A stretch of DNA of 64,000 nucleotides, from NCBI RefSeq assembly GCF_029952445.1, contig NZ_JAQPPK010000008.1, positions 1 to 64,000 on the forward strand, written 5' to 3'. The notes under the pieces were generated by a model. The model was given only the letters and a program-made list of their open reading frames with translations, did not search any database and was not told where the DNA came from. Every line of letters begins with the position of its first letter. Position 1 is the first letter of the stretch. This document shows positions 1 through 8,046 of this stretch, in pieces. Both the position numbers and the translations under genes were made by a program. Source of the stretch: Paenarthrobacter nitroguajacolicus (GTDB lineage Bacteria; Actinomycetota; Actinomycetes; Actinomycetales; Micrococcaceae).

Positions 1-2
1 AC

Positions 3-132
3 TCCAACAACCACCGCGCACAAGCCCTCACCGGCTGGCTAGACTTCTACAACCACCGACGCACTCACTCAGCACTCGGAGGACGACCACCCATCAGCAG
101 ATGTAACCAACCTGCTGGCTGAGTACACCTAG
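3..132 (+). pseudogene. C-terminal remnant of IS481-type transposase, frameshifted
   Basis: The reading frame from base 3 gives GWLDFYNHRRTHSALGGRPP followed by ISR, the typical C-terminal end of the DDE integrase core of IS481/IS3-type transposases. After the Arg codon at 99-101 this frame runs out as CNQPAG and stops at 120-122. Shifting by one base from 103 restores the usual family ending VTNLLAEYT with a stop at 130-132, so one extra base near 102 breaks the gene (or is a sequencing error). Its final bases overlap the stop codon of the convergent membrane-protein gene, and I see no terminal inverted repeat after it. The 5' part lies outside the window. Confidence 0.75.
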
Positions 133-785
133 CGCCCAGCCACCACCGCCCGCGCCCTCACCGTGATCGCGGAGCCCAGGACCAAGGCGGCAGCGACGGC
201 GGCCACCACCACGAGCACGGAAACGGACCACACCTCAGGCCGCAAACCAAAGCCGGAGAAGCCAAAGGCCTTCAGGGCAGCTGCGATGTTGGCGCAGACG
301 GCCACGCTGGTCCAACCGAGGTACAGCCCCAAAGTCCCGTCCACCACCACAGCTTCGAGCCACGACGAAGCGCGGGTCCGGCTGTAACGAAGGAACGCCA
401 GTACAAGGGTCACCAGCAGCGCCACGATCACCAGGACGCTGACAAAAAGCCACCCGGCCTGGACGGAAAGGATCCACGCGGCGTTCAGGATCATGGACGT
501 GGCCACAATCCATCCCAGCGCCCTCTGCCGGGCGTTGGAACGCTGGGATGGCAGCCACTGAAACACCGTGTAGGCAACAAGCCCGGTGTACACCACCGAC
601 CAGATGGAGAAAGCTGGTGTGGCAGGTGCCAGGAGGGTGGAGTCGGCGGCCAGGGCACCGCCGGCGGCCTGTGCAATGGGCGTCCCACCGAAGACGCCGA
701 CGCCGATCATCGAGCCAACAATGCACACGATCAAACTGATCGTCACAGTGACTTGCCGCATAAGATCCGGGCTTCTGGTCGCCAT
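129..785 (-). CDS. TspO/MBR-like tryptophan-rich membrane protein
   Basis: About 218 aa with five predicted hydrophobic segments and many Trp residues (IWSVVYTG, AAWILS, AGWLF, GWTSV), the pattern of the tryptophan-rich sensory protein (TspO-like) family. Homologues bind porphyrins or other hydrophobic ligands and modulate pigment or stress responses; that role here is inferred from the neighbouring carotenoid genes. I chose ATG 785 because an AAAGAGG ribosome-binding site lies 8 bases upstream; an upstream ATG at 827 adds 14 residues but has no such site. The gene is divergent from a MarR regulator and its stop overlaps the transposase remnant. Confidence 0.7.
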   Translation of the reverse strand: MATRSPDLMRQVTVTISLIVCIVGSMIGVGVFGGTPIAQAAGGALAADSTLLAPATPAFSIWSVVYTGLVAYTVFQWLPSQRSNARQRALGWIVATSMILNAAWILSVQAGWLFVSVLVIVALLVTLVLAFLRYSRTRASSWLEAVVVDGTLGLYLGWTSVAVCANIAAALKAFGFSGFGLRPEVWSVSVLVVVAAVAAALVLGSAITVRARAVVAGR

Positions 786-859
786 CTGCTGGGCCTCTTT
801 CGTTGTGGGATGTGCGGTGTCATGCATTCACGGGGTCCGTGACTTAGTATCAAATTGCT

Positions 860-879
860 AGCGAAGCGAGCTTTACGCT
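860..879. promoter_or_regulatory. Imperfect inverted repeat between tspO-like and marR genes
   Basis: AGCGAAGC (860-867) faces GCTTTACGCT (870-879), an interrupted inverted repeat just upstream of the MarR gene and close to the divergent promoter. MarR proteins commonly bind such elements to repress themselves and the divergent gene. The assignment rests only on position and symmetry. Confidence 0.4.
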
Positions 880-896
880 TATCGAAGGAACATCGG

Positions 897-1418
897 ATGG
901 ATTCTGAAGGCCACGCAAGGGGTTATTGGTACGGGAAAGACCCGGGGCAAAAGGCCCTCGCCATCGATGTCTTGAACGCGCTGAGGGACTATCGCACTTC
1001 AGAACAAGCCATGCGCCGCAGGACACGTTCCTCCATGGGCATGGGCGAGAAAGACTTGCTGGCACTGCGGTACCTCTTTGAGGCCGAAGCTGCGGGCAAG
1101 GTGATGAAGCCGAAGGACCTGGGGGACAAGCTCGGCATAACGTCGGCGTCCATGACCACTTTGATCGACCGGCTGGTGGAGTCGGGCCACATCCGCCGCG
1201 AGCCACACCCCACGGACCGACGGGCTTTGATCCTGAAGGCAACACCGGGGTCGGACCAGGAAGTACGGCACACCCTGGGCGGGATGCACCGCAGGATGCT
1301 GGATGCCGCTTCCGCGCTGAGCCCGGATGAGTCCCGTGTTGTGGTGGACTTCCTTCAGCACATGCGCGAGGCGATGGACACCATCGATGATGACTCTGCG
1401 GAGCCAACCCAGTCATGA
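897..1418 (+). CDS. MarR family transcriptional regulator
   Basis: 173 aa with a winged-helix MarR core: helix-turn-helix around LGDKLGITSASMTTLIDRL, then the wing signature IRREPHPTDRRALIL, where the DRR motif is diagnostic. The start is ATG 897, which has AAGGA at 885-889; the upstream start at 855 adds 14 residues without support. It is divergent from the TspO-like gene and convergent with the last crt gene, overlapping its 3' end by 6 bases. It resembles the CrtR-like MarR at 7327 in general layout, so the carotenoid cluster is bracketed by two MarR genes. Its ligand is unknown. Confidence 0.88.
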   Translation: MDSEGHARGYWYGKDPGQKALAIDVLNALRDYRTSEQAMRRRTRSSMGMGEKDLLALRYLFEAEAAGKVMKPKDLGDKLGITSASMTTLIDRLVESGHIRREPHPTDRRALILKATPGSDQEVRHTLGGMHRRMLDAASALSPDESRVVVDFLQHMREAMDTIDDDSAEPTQS

Positions 1419-2612
1419 TGTGAGGCTCCAGTGCAGGATGAAGATGAGCGTCACCAGGAATCCTGAGCCGTAGTTGAGCCAGATGAACCGCCGCCATGCC
1501 GTGTTGGTGCGTGCCGCCGTCGTATCCGTCACGTTCCAGTAAGGCGCGCAGTTGACGATGTACGGGACGGCGATGATCACCGCGAGCGGCCCGGGCCACG
1601 GTGTTGCCAGCATCGCCAGGCCGGCGACCAGCCAAAGCACGACGGCGAGCCGCACCGTCCGGCGGGCACCGATCACTGTTGCTATGGAGCCGATTCCTGC
1701 CTGCCGGTCGGGTTCGATGTCCTGGACGGCGCCGAAGGCGTGCGCAGCCATTCCCCACAGGAAGAACGCGGCCAGCAGGATCAGGAGGCCCGGTGTCACA
1801 TCCGCGCCTGCGATCGCCAAACCCACGACGGCGGGACTTACGAAGTGCGTACTGGAGGTCAGTGAGTCCAAGACCGGGCGTTCCTTGAAGCGGAGCCCTG
1901 CTACGGAATAAGCCACCACGGCGAACGCGCTCACCGCGAGGCTGAGCCATGCAGCCGGACCGCCGGCGAGGGCCAGCACCAAGAGGAACGGAACGTTGGT
2001 CAGCGCCGCGAGCAACAGCATGGGCCGGTGCAGGTGCGGTTGGAGCAGCGCGCCTTCGATGCCGCCCTTACGCGGATTCTTGAGGTCTGATTCGTAGTCG
2101 AAGACGTCGTTGATGCCGTACATGGCCAGGTTGTAGGGAATCAGGAAGTAGAACGTTCCCAGGATCAGGACCCAGTCGATTTCGCGGGTGGTGAGGAGCA
2201 TGGCCGCCGCGAACGGGTAGGCGGTGTTGATCCAGCTGACGGGGCGGGATGCGAGTATCGCCTGTGGAACCAAGCCTTTGAGGTTGGATTTTGCCACCGC
2301 GTCCCGACGCCGGCTCAGCCACATCCACAAGCCGGGAAGTGCCACAACGCCCGCCAGCGGATAAGCGAAGTCCTCCAGCGGCGCCAGGCCAACGGTGAGG
2401 CCAAGGATGTGCGAGGAGTCGTAGTGGAAGAGTTCCATGCCGATCATGACGGAGTCGAACACCGCTGTGAGAACTGCGAGGGCCGCGAATGCCAGGCCAA
2501 CCGCTTGCCAGTGCCGCCGGGACTCACCGGTGCGGGCCCCTTGGCGGGCAAAGACCACACCGGCCACAATTGCCGCGGCTACGAAGAGAAATGCGAGCCA
2601 AAGGTAGGTCAT
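1413..2612 (-). CDS. crtYf-crtEb: Fused lycopene epsilon-cyclase subunit (CrtYf) and lycopene elongase (CrtEb)
   Basis: 399 aa in one uninterrupted frame. Residues 1 to about 100 form a three-helix lycopene-cyclase domain (starts MTYLWLAFLFVAAAIVAG; contains the PLEDFAYPL segment). From about residue 105 follows a UbiA-type prenyltransferase with NDVFDYESD, the Asp-rich Mg2+/prenyl-diphosphate motif, and the second motif VQDIEPD. The elongase adds C5 units to lycopene and the cyclase half works with CrtYe to close the epsilon rings, giving a decaprenoxanthin-type C50 carotenoid in the membrane. In Corynebacterium glutamicum these are two separate genes. The start overlaps the crtYe stop as ATGA. 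Confidence 0.88.
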   Translation of the reverse strand: MTYLWLAFLFVAAAIVAGVVFARQGARTGESRRHWQAVGLAFAALAVLTAVFDSVMIGMELFHYDSSHILGLTVGLAPLEDFAYPLAGVVALPGLWMWLSRRRDAVAKSNLKGLVPQAILASRPVSWINTAYPFAAAMLLTTREIDWVLILGTFYFLIPYNLAMYGINDVFDYESDLKNPRKGGIEGALLQPHLHRPMLLLAALTNVPFLLVLALAGGPAAWLSLAVSAFAVVAYSVAGLRFKERPVLDSLTSSTHFVSPAVVGLAIAGADVTPGLLILLAAFFLWGMAAHAFGAVQDIEPDRQAGIGSIATVIGARRTVRLAVVLWLVAGLAMLATPWPGPLAVIIAVPYIVNCAPYWNVTDTTAARTNTAWRRFIWLNYGSGFLVTLIFILHWSLTS

Positions 2613-2959
2613 GCGTTCTCCCGTTCCCTCTGCCGACGCTTCCCCGGCGCCAGGGAAAGCAGCCTGCGGGCGCCCGTATACAGGACCATGGTGCACAGCG
2701 TCAGGAAGAGCAGGAACACGGGTTCCTCAAGGGGCAGCTCCGGGGCCAGCAGAATGCCCGTGGCGATGGTCCCTTCTCCGCGGAGGAAGATCCCCAGCCC
2801 GATTCCGGCCGCGTCCCAGCCGAGGAAGAACAAAACCCCGACGGCGGTCACGATCGCCGCTGCTTTCGCGTCATGCCAGAAAAACAGGCGGAATCTGTGA
2901 TCCAGCAGCAGCATGCACGTGATGCCGAGCAGCAACGAGACCAGGTAGAGAACACCCAT
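2609..2959 (-). CDS. crtYe: Lycopene epsilon-cyclase subunit CrtYe
   Basis: 116 aa, three hydrophobic helices, with the PLEEPVFLLFLTL segment typical of small heterodimeric C50 carotenoid cyclase subunits. It would pair with the cyclase half of the downstream fusion protein. The ATG at 2959 overlaps the last base of the crtI stop (TGATG), and its own stop overlaps the start of the next gene by ATGA, so translation is probably coupled. A start further upstream inside crtI is open but would only read crtI in another frame. Confidence 0.85.
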   Translation of the reverse strand: MGVLYLVSLLLGITCMLLLDHRFRLFFWHDAKAAAIVTAVGVLFFLGWDAAGIGLGIFLRGEGTIATGILLAPELPLEEPVFLLFLTLCTMVLYTGARRLLSLAPGKRRQRERENA

Positions 2960-4611
2960 CAGCCAATCCTGCTGGCTACGGGCCTCACACTGACAGGGCC
3001 GGTGCTGTGGTCTCCGCGGATCCGCTTGAGGACCAGCTCGGCGCTGATCAGGCACATGGGCACACCCACGCCAGGAGCGGTTGTGGCGCCGGCGTAGTAG
3101 AGCCCCTGCACGCGCTTGGAGGCATTCTGGGCGCGGAACATGGCGCTTTGTCCCAGCGTGTGGGCCGGTCCGAGCATGCCGCCGCGCCATGAGTTGTAGT
3201 CCCGGGCGAAGTCGGCTGGTCCTATCGTCTGCCGGACCACGATCCGCTCGCGAAGGTCGGGGATGTTGGCCCATTCAGCGATTTGGTCGATGGCGGCCTC
3301 GGCAGTGCGTTCGATGAGGAAGTCACCCGTTCCGTCCGGGCCGCCGGCGCCCAGCGTGGGATCGGCCGGGACAGGGACCAGGACAAAGAGGTTCTCATGG
3401 TCCGCGGGGGCCACGCCTGGATCCGTTGCGCTGGGCTTGCACACGTAAATCGAGGCGGGATCGGGGATGCTGGTCTCTGCTCCAAAGATGGAAGCAAAGT
3501 TCGCCTCCCAGTCCCGGGTAAAGAACAAGGAATGGTGTGGAAGTTCAGGGAGCTTGCCTTTGACGCCCAGCATCACCAGGACTGCCCCCGGCCCACTGGT
3601 GCGCCGTTCCCACCACGAATTGGGGTAGCTGCGGTCCCTGACACCCAGCAGTTGTGTCTCGGTGTGGTGGAGGTCGGCGCCGGAGACCACCAGGTCTGCC
3701 ACGCTGTAGTGCTCGTCGCCATGACTGTCCCGCCATGTCACGCCGGTGACCTCCCGGCTGTCCTTGCCGGTCAACCCGGCAGGAAGCTTCACGGCGTCGA
3801 AGCGACCCACCTTTTTGGTCCTGGTGGTGGCGCGCGTGGTGATCTTGAGGGCCTCGGCACCGGTGTGGATCCGCACCCCCGCTTCGACAGCCAGGGCCTC
3901 AAGCCGCCCCACGAGCTCCCGGAAGCCGCCCATCGGATACTGCACGCCGTCGCCGAGGTCCAGGGCACTCATCAAGTGGTACATCGCCGGGGCGTCGGAC
4001 GGGCTGGTGCCAAGGAACACGGCCGGATACCCGAGCACCTGCCGCAGCACCGGATGCTGGAAGCGGTGGGCCACGTATTTGTCCAGGGGCGTCAGGAGAA
4101 GCTGCGCGAGCTTTGGCAGGCTCCGCAGCACTTCGGGCTGGAGCAGGCCATGGAGTTTGGTGAAAGGGTTGTAGAGGAAAAAGCGCTCGGCCATTTCCGT
4201 GGTGTGCCGCGCCGATGCCAGGTACGTGGCGAGGACCTTGGCGCTGCCGGGCTCAACCCTCTCGAACGTCTCCAAAACCTGTTCGCTGCCCAAGGGGACG
4301 GTCAGGGGATCCGGCCGCCCGCCGTCGTGGTTTGGTTCGCTGAAGATGCGGTACGCGGGGCTGAGCGTTCGGAGATCCAACTGTTCCGCGGTGCTGGTGC
4401 CCAGGAGCTCGAAGAAGTGGTCGAAGACGCCGGGCATGAGGTACCAGGAGGGGCCTGTGTCGAAGCGGAAGCCGTCCCGTTCCAAGCTCCCGGCCCGGCC
4501 ACCTACCTGGCTGCGTTGCTCCAGGAGCTGTACCTCGTGGCCTTCGTGGGCGAGGAGTGCGGCGGTGGCAAGCCCAGCAATGCCACCGCCGATCACTACT
4601 GTCCGTGTCAT
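2959..4611 (-). CDS. crtI: Phytoene desaturase
   Basis: 550 aa, full length for bacterial CrtI. The N-terminus VVIGGGIAGLATAALLA is a dinucleotide-binding Rossmann fold followed by the second FAD contact GGRAGSLERDGFRFDTGP; near the C-terminus YYAGATTAPGVGVPM is the carotenoid-oxidoreductase signature. It introduces the double bonds that convert phytoene to lycopene. The start shares an ATGA overlap with the crtB stop. Confidence 0.95.
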   Translation of the reverse strand: MTRTVVIGGGIAGLATAALLAHEGHEVQLLEQRSQVGGRAGSLERDGFRFDTGPSWYLMPGVFDHFFELLGTSTAEQLDLRTLSPAYRIFSEPNHDGGRPDPLTVPLGSEQVLETFERVEPGSAKVLATYLASARHTTEMAERFFLYNPFTKLHGLLQPEVLRSLPKLAQLLLTPLDKYVAHRFQHPVLRQVLGYPAVFLGTSPSDAPAMYHLMSALDLGDGVQYPMGGFRELVGRLEALAVEAGVRIHTGAEALKITTRATTRTKKVGRFDAVKLPAGLTGKDSREVTGVTWRDSHGDEHYSVADLVVSGADLHHTETQLLGVRDRSYPNSWWERRTSGPGAVLVMLGVKGKLPELPHHSLFFTRDWEANFASIFGAETSIPDPASIYVCKPSATDPGVAPADHENLFVLVPVPADPTLGAGGPDGTGDFLIERTAEAAIDQIAEWANIPDLRERIVVRQTIGPADFARDYNSWRGGMLGPAHTLGQSAMFRAQNASKRVQGLYYAGATTAPGVGVPMCLISAELVLKRIRGDHSTGPVSVRPVASRIG

Positions 4612-5513
4612 CGGTGCAACTCCATCCAGGTTGAGGCGACTGCCCGGGCGGCGAGGCCGGCTTTCACGGCATCCGGGACGCGGACCCGTGAGCGGTAGAG
4701 CTCGTCCACGGTGGTGTGCTCGATCCTGTCCGTCAGGGCAGCAAAGAGGGAAAGGGCGCTGCGGACGGCGGCCCGGGCGTCACGGGGCAGCAACGGGATG
4801 ACGGCGTTGGCATCGGCCAGTTGTGCACGGATGGTACGGACCCAGTCCATCCTGTCGTGGTCCTCCAAATGCTCTGACGTGCCCAGGTAACTGCGCCCGA
4901 GGCGGGTGGTGTCATCGGCCAGGTCGCGAAGGAAATTGATGTTCTGGAACGCGGCCCCCAACCTGCTTGCGCCATGTTGCAGAGCCGCGGCGTCGCCGTC
5001 GTCGATGTTTTCATCCCGCATGAACACGCGCAGGCACATCAGCCCCACCACCTCTGCCGAGCCGTGGACGTAGCCCTGGTGGGCGGTGGCATCGAAGCGC
5101 AGGGGAGCGGCCGGTGCGGCCGTGCGCCCGCCGAGGTCAGTTCGCATGGAGTCGAAGAACGGATCGATGAGGGATTCATCAATCCGGGCCGCCCGGGCAG
5201 TTTGCGCGAAGGCGTGGATGATGAGGTCGCTGCTGTAGCCGAGTTTCACGGCACGATGGGTTTCCTCCACAAAGTGCGCCAGGGCATCGCATTGTTCCTT
5301 GTAGCTGAGCCCGGCCTCAGCGGTAACGCCGTCCACGAGCTCGTCCGCTACACGCACCAAAGCGTAGATATTCCGGACGTGTTGCCGGTGCCGTGGTCCC
5401 AGCAGCTTGCACGCCAGGCCGAAGGAGGTGGAGTAGGCCGCAATGACCTGGTTGGCGGCCCGTTCGGCAGTCCGGGTGAAATGTATGAAAGAGGTGTCCG
5501 TGGCAACGCTCAT
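4608..5513 (-). CDS. crtB: Phytoene synthase
   Basis: 301 aa squalene/phytoene synthase. The first Asp-rich region is seen as YALVRVADELVDG and the second in the segment NINFLRDLADDTTRLGRSYL. It condenses two geranylgeranyl diphosphates to phytoene. I chose ATG 5513 (MSVATDTSF) because it forms an ATGA overlap with the crtE stop; a longer frame adds 16 residues inside crtE. Third gene of the operon after idi and crtE. Confidence 0.95.
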   Translation of the reverse strand: MSVATDTSFIHFTRTAERAANQVIAAYSTSFGLACKLLGPRHRQHVRNIYALVRVADELVDGVTAEAGLSYKEQCDALAHFVEETHRAVKLGYSSDLIIHAFAQTARAARIDESLIDPFFDSMRTDLGGRTAAPAAPLRFDATAHQGYVHGSAEVVGLMCLRVFMRDENIDDGDAAALQHGASRLGAAFQNINFLRDLADDTTRLGRSYLGTSEHLEDHDRMDWVRTIRAQLADANAVIPLLPRDARAAVRSALSLFAALTDRIEHTTVDELYRSRVRVPDAVKAGLAARAVASTWMELHR

Positions 5514-6655
5514 GACTGCCGTCCTTCCAGTTGGCCGGCGAGGTCCAGCAACACAGTGCAAACAGCCGACGGGATGGTGCTGGTCAACAGGTCATTGAAG
5601 GCCTGCAGCTGTTGCTCGATGAGTCCGTTGACGAAAGTCTCCGCGCCGCAGTCCGCCAAATGTCGGCGAACGTACTCGCATTCCGCGCCGTTGAGTTCGG
5701 GCCTGCCGAAGAAGGGCTCAATGTCCTGCCATGCCCCGGTGGTGCGGGCGTGGGCGATGATGGCGGTTTCCTTGCCCTCCCGCAGATCCGAAAAGGGATC
5801 CTTGCCGTGCCGGCGGGGATCCCCGAACGTGGACAGGAGGTCGTCCTGGAGTTGGAAGGCCAGTCCCAAATGGCGGCCGGCGGTGGCGAGCGCATTTTCG
5901 ACGGCGAAATCGGCACCTGCCAGCGCAGCAGCAGCCCGCAGGGGAAGTTCGAAAGTGTAGGTGGCGGTTTTGTAGCCGCACATCACGAGGATGGTTTCGA
6001 GGTGGGGATCGATGATGCCGTCGCCGAGGCCAACGTCCAACTGCTCCCCGGCAACAGTTTCGTTGATGGTGTGTTCCAGGAGATCCAGCAGCCGCAGCCG
6101 AAGCTCGTGCGGGAGGTCAGCCCTGGCGAAGGCCTGGTGGGTGGCGGCGAGGAGCATGTCGCCCATGAGGATGCCGCCGGTTTGGGCCCAGTGCAGGTCG
6201 CTGCCTGCGCGGGCGCCTTCAGCGGTGTTGTTCCGGGGTAGGGCCTGGGCCTCCGCGAGGAGGGAACCGATGAGGTTGGGGTGCCCGCGCCGGACGAGGT
6301 CGCCGTCGATCACGTCGTCGTGGAGCAGGAAAGAGTAGTGGAGGAGCTCGATCGCCGCAGCGATGCTGATCGCGGTTTCGCGGTGGCCCGTGGCGTGCGG
6401 GCTGGTTTCGCGGTGGTCCTGTTCGGGTTGGTTTGTCCCGCGTTGCCGGAGGGCATCGTAGGTTTCCATCAGCAGAAGGGGGCGGACAAATTTTCCGCCA
6501 AGGACGTTATGGCCGGCGAGTTCCCACAGCCTGGTGAAGTTGGGGCCATAGGCAGTGGCGGCGCTGGCCCGCTTGCCAATGAGTCCGCTCAGCTCGTTTT
6601 CGATCGCCGTGCAGAGGTCGGTGCGGCTGCGTAAGGCGCCGGAGGTGACGGTCAT
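5510..6655 (-). CDS. crtE: Geranylgeranyl diphosphate synthase (polyprenyl synthetase)
   Basis: 381 aa trans-prenyltransferase. The chain-length region and first Asp-rich motif appear as LLHDDVIDGDLVRRGHP (DDxxD type) and the second as LAFQLQDDLLSTFGDP. GGKFVRPLL carries the conserved substrate-binding Lys/Arg. It makes C20 diphosphate for CrtB from IPP and allylic primers. The start at 6655 forms an ATGA overlap with the idi stop; an in-frame extension upstream runs through idi and is not supported. Confidence 0.93.
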   Translation of the reverse strand: MTVTSGALRSRTDLCTAIENELSGLIGKRASAATAYGPNFTRLWELAGHNVLGGKFVRPLLLMETYDALRQRGTNQPEQDHRETSPHATGHRETAISIAAAIELLHYSFLLHDDVIDGDLVRRGHPNLIGSLLAEAQALPRNNTAEGARAGSDLHWAQTGGILMGDMLLAATHQAFARADLPHELRLRLLDLLEHTINETVAGEQLDVGLGDGIIDPHLETILVMCGYKTATYTFELPLRAAAALAGADFAVENALATAGRHLGLAFQLQDDLLSTFGDPRRHGKDPFSDLREGKETAIIAHARTTGAWQDIEPFFGRPELNGAECEYVRRHLADCGAETFVNGLIEQQLQAFNDLLTSTIPSAVCTVLLDLAGQLEGRQS

Positions 6656-7206
6656 GCTTTTGCTCCGCTCCCGGGTTGGAGTACCCGCGCCTCGAGGAGT
6701 TGTGGGAACTGGAGGCCCAGCCAGGGACTGAAGGCGGCGGGAGTGCGCTCCAGGGAACTGGCCAGCACCGCGGGCGACATCCACGCCCAATCAGCCACTT
6801 CGGAGGGGTTTGGGGTCAAGCTGCCACTGATTCTGGCCGTGTAGACCGGGCAGATCTCGTTCTCCACAACTCCGGTGGGGTCAACGGCCCTGTAGCGGAA
6901 GTCGGGAAGGGCCATTTCGATCCTGTTGGCGTCCACGCCCAGTTCGAATTGGGCCCGGCGAGCCACTGCGTCCACGGGATCTTCTCCCGGTCCAGGGTGT
7001 CCGCAGAAACTGTTGGTCCAGACGCCGGGCCAGGTCTTCTTCTCGGGGGAGCGGCGGGTCAGCAGGACCTCGCCGTCGTCGTTGAGGAGGTAGCAGGAGA
7101 AGGCGAGGTGGAGTGGGGTTTCCCGCGTGTGCACCCCTTCTTTTGGCGCCTCACCGATGGGAGTGCCGTCGTCGTCAAGGAGGACAACCATCTCTGTCGC
7201 GTTCAT
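6652..7206 (-). CDS. idi: Isopentenyl-diphosphate delta-isomerase, type 1
   Basis: 184 aa Nudix-fold enzyme. NSFCGHPGPGE carries the catalytic Cys and metal ligands of type-1 IDI, and VVENEICPVYTA carries the conserved Glu pair. It interconverts IPP and DMAPP and so primes the carotenoid route. The start at ATG 7206 follows a strong GGAGGAAG at about 7213-7219. It is the first gene of the six-gene minus-strand crt operon and is divergent from a MarR regulator. Confidence 0.94.
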   Translation of the reverse strand: MNATEMVVLLDDDGTPIGEAPKEGVHTRETPLHLAFSCYLLNDDGEVLLTRRSPEKKTWPGVWTNSFCGHPGPGEDPVDAVARRAQFELGVDANRIEMALPDFRYRAVDPTGVVENEICPVYTARISGSLTPNPSEVADWAWMSPAVLASSLERTPAAFSPWLGLQFPQLLEARVLQPGSGAKA

Positions 7207-7270
7207 ACTGCGTCTTCCTCCTGCAACCTGGGCTTGTACAGCAAAGTCTTCAGTAACAGCCCGAATATTG

Positions 7271-7302
7271 CTAGACAGGCTAGAAGAAAGGCTACCATGT
7301 AG
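7271..7302. promoter_or_regulatory. Candidate operator region between idi/crt operon and crtR-like gene
   Basis: The 120-base divergent spacer holds two symmetric elements: CTAGACAGGCTAG (7271-7283) and CTACCATGTAG (7292-7302). They lie where a divergently encoded MarR protein would repress both transcription units. In Corynebacterium glutamicum the MarR protein CrtR controls the crt operon from the equivalent position. Which half-sites are used cannot be settled from sequence alone. Confidence 0.45.
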
Positions 7303-7326
7303 GAAGTTAGGTGTAACATACTCAAC

Positions 7327-7914
7327 ATGTCCAGACCTGAAGAAATGCCGAAGGAAGCCGGCTTCCCGGCGCCTGCCGGCATTTACCATTTGGACGCGAA
7401 CGACCCCCGCCAGGAGCTGGTTGACCGCTCCCGCTTTTCCGACGCCGACGTCCAGCAAATCAGTGACCTCATGGCCGCACTGGGAAGACTCCGCGACGCC
7501 GAACAGCGCCTCACCGACGCCTCGCTCCGCTACATGAAACTTAATCAATCGGACATGCGGGCACTGCACTACCTGATTGTCTGCGCCAACCACGGCGCCA
7601 TCGCCACACCCGGAGCCATAGCGGCCCACCTGAATATTTCGACGGCGTCAACCACCAAGCTGCTCGACCGGCTGGAACGCGCCGGCCACGTCACGCGGGA
7701 CGCCCACCCCTCCGACCGCCGGGCCCTGGCCATCGCCATCACCCCCGAAACACACGAGGCCGCGATGCGGACCGTGGGCAAACAACAGGCCAGGCGGTTC
7801 CTGGCCGCCGCGCGACTGACTCCCGAGGAGCGTGGGGTTGTGATGCGCTTCCTGGATGATATGGCGCAGGAGATCGAGGTGGCCGACGAGGTCTGGGCCG
7901 CGACTCCCGGCTAG
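7327..7914 (+). CDS. MarR family regulator of the carotenoid operon (CrtR-like)
   Basis: 195 aa. A MarR winged helix lies at about residues 75-150: helix-turn-helix GAIAAHLNISTASTTKLLDR and wing VTRDAHPSDRRALAI with the DRR signature. The N-terminal 45 residues are an extension. Its position divergent from idi-crtEBIYeYf/Eb matches CrtR of Corynebacterium glutamicum, a MarR repressor that senses geranylgeranyl diphosphate, so the same role is likely but inferred. No strong ribosome-binding site precedes ATG 7327, and a TAACAT hexamer a few bases upstream leaves a leaderless transcript possible. Confidence 0.82.
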   Translation: MSRPEEMPKEAGFPAPAGIYHLDANDPRQELVDRSRFSDADVQQISDLMAALGRLRDAEQRLTDASLRYMKLNQSDMRALHYLIVCANHGAIATPGAIAAHLNISTASTTKLLDRLERAGHVTRDAHPSDRRALAIAITPETHEAAMRTVGKQQARRFLAAARLTPEERGVVMRFLDDMAQEIEVADEVWAATPG

Positions 7915-8046
7915 GGGATCCTGGGATTGAAGTCATAAGTGTGAGCCAGGTGACATTTTTCTCTGTAAGATTCGAGGCAAGGCCCTCACGAGGCGGGCCG
8001 GCAGTTGTCTGGCCTGGCCAGCGGGGGATACACAAAGGAATAATTG

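Noticed and set aside
3283..4698. Open frame of 471 codons antisense to crtI
   Set aside because: The CrtI protein has full-length motifs on the minus strand; the plus-strand frame is a shadow.
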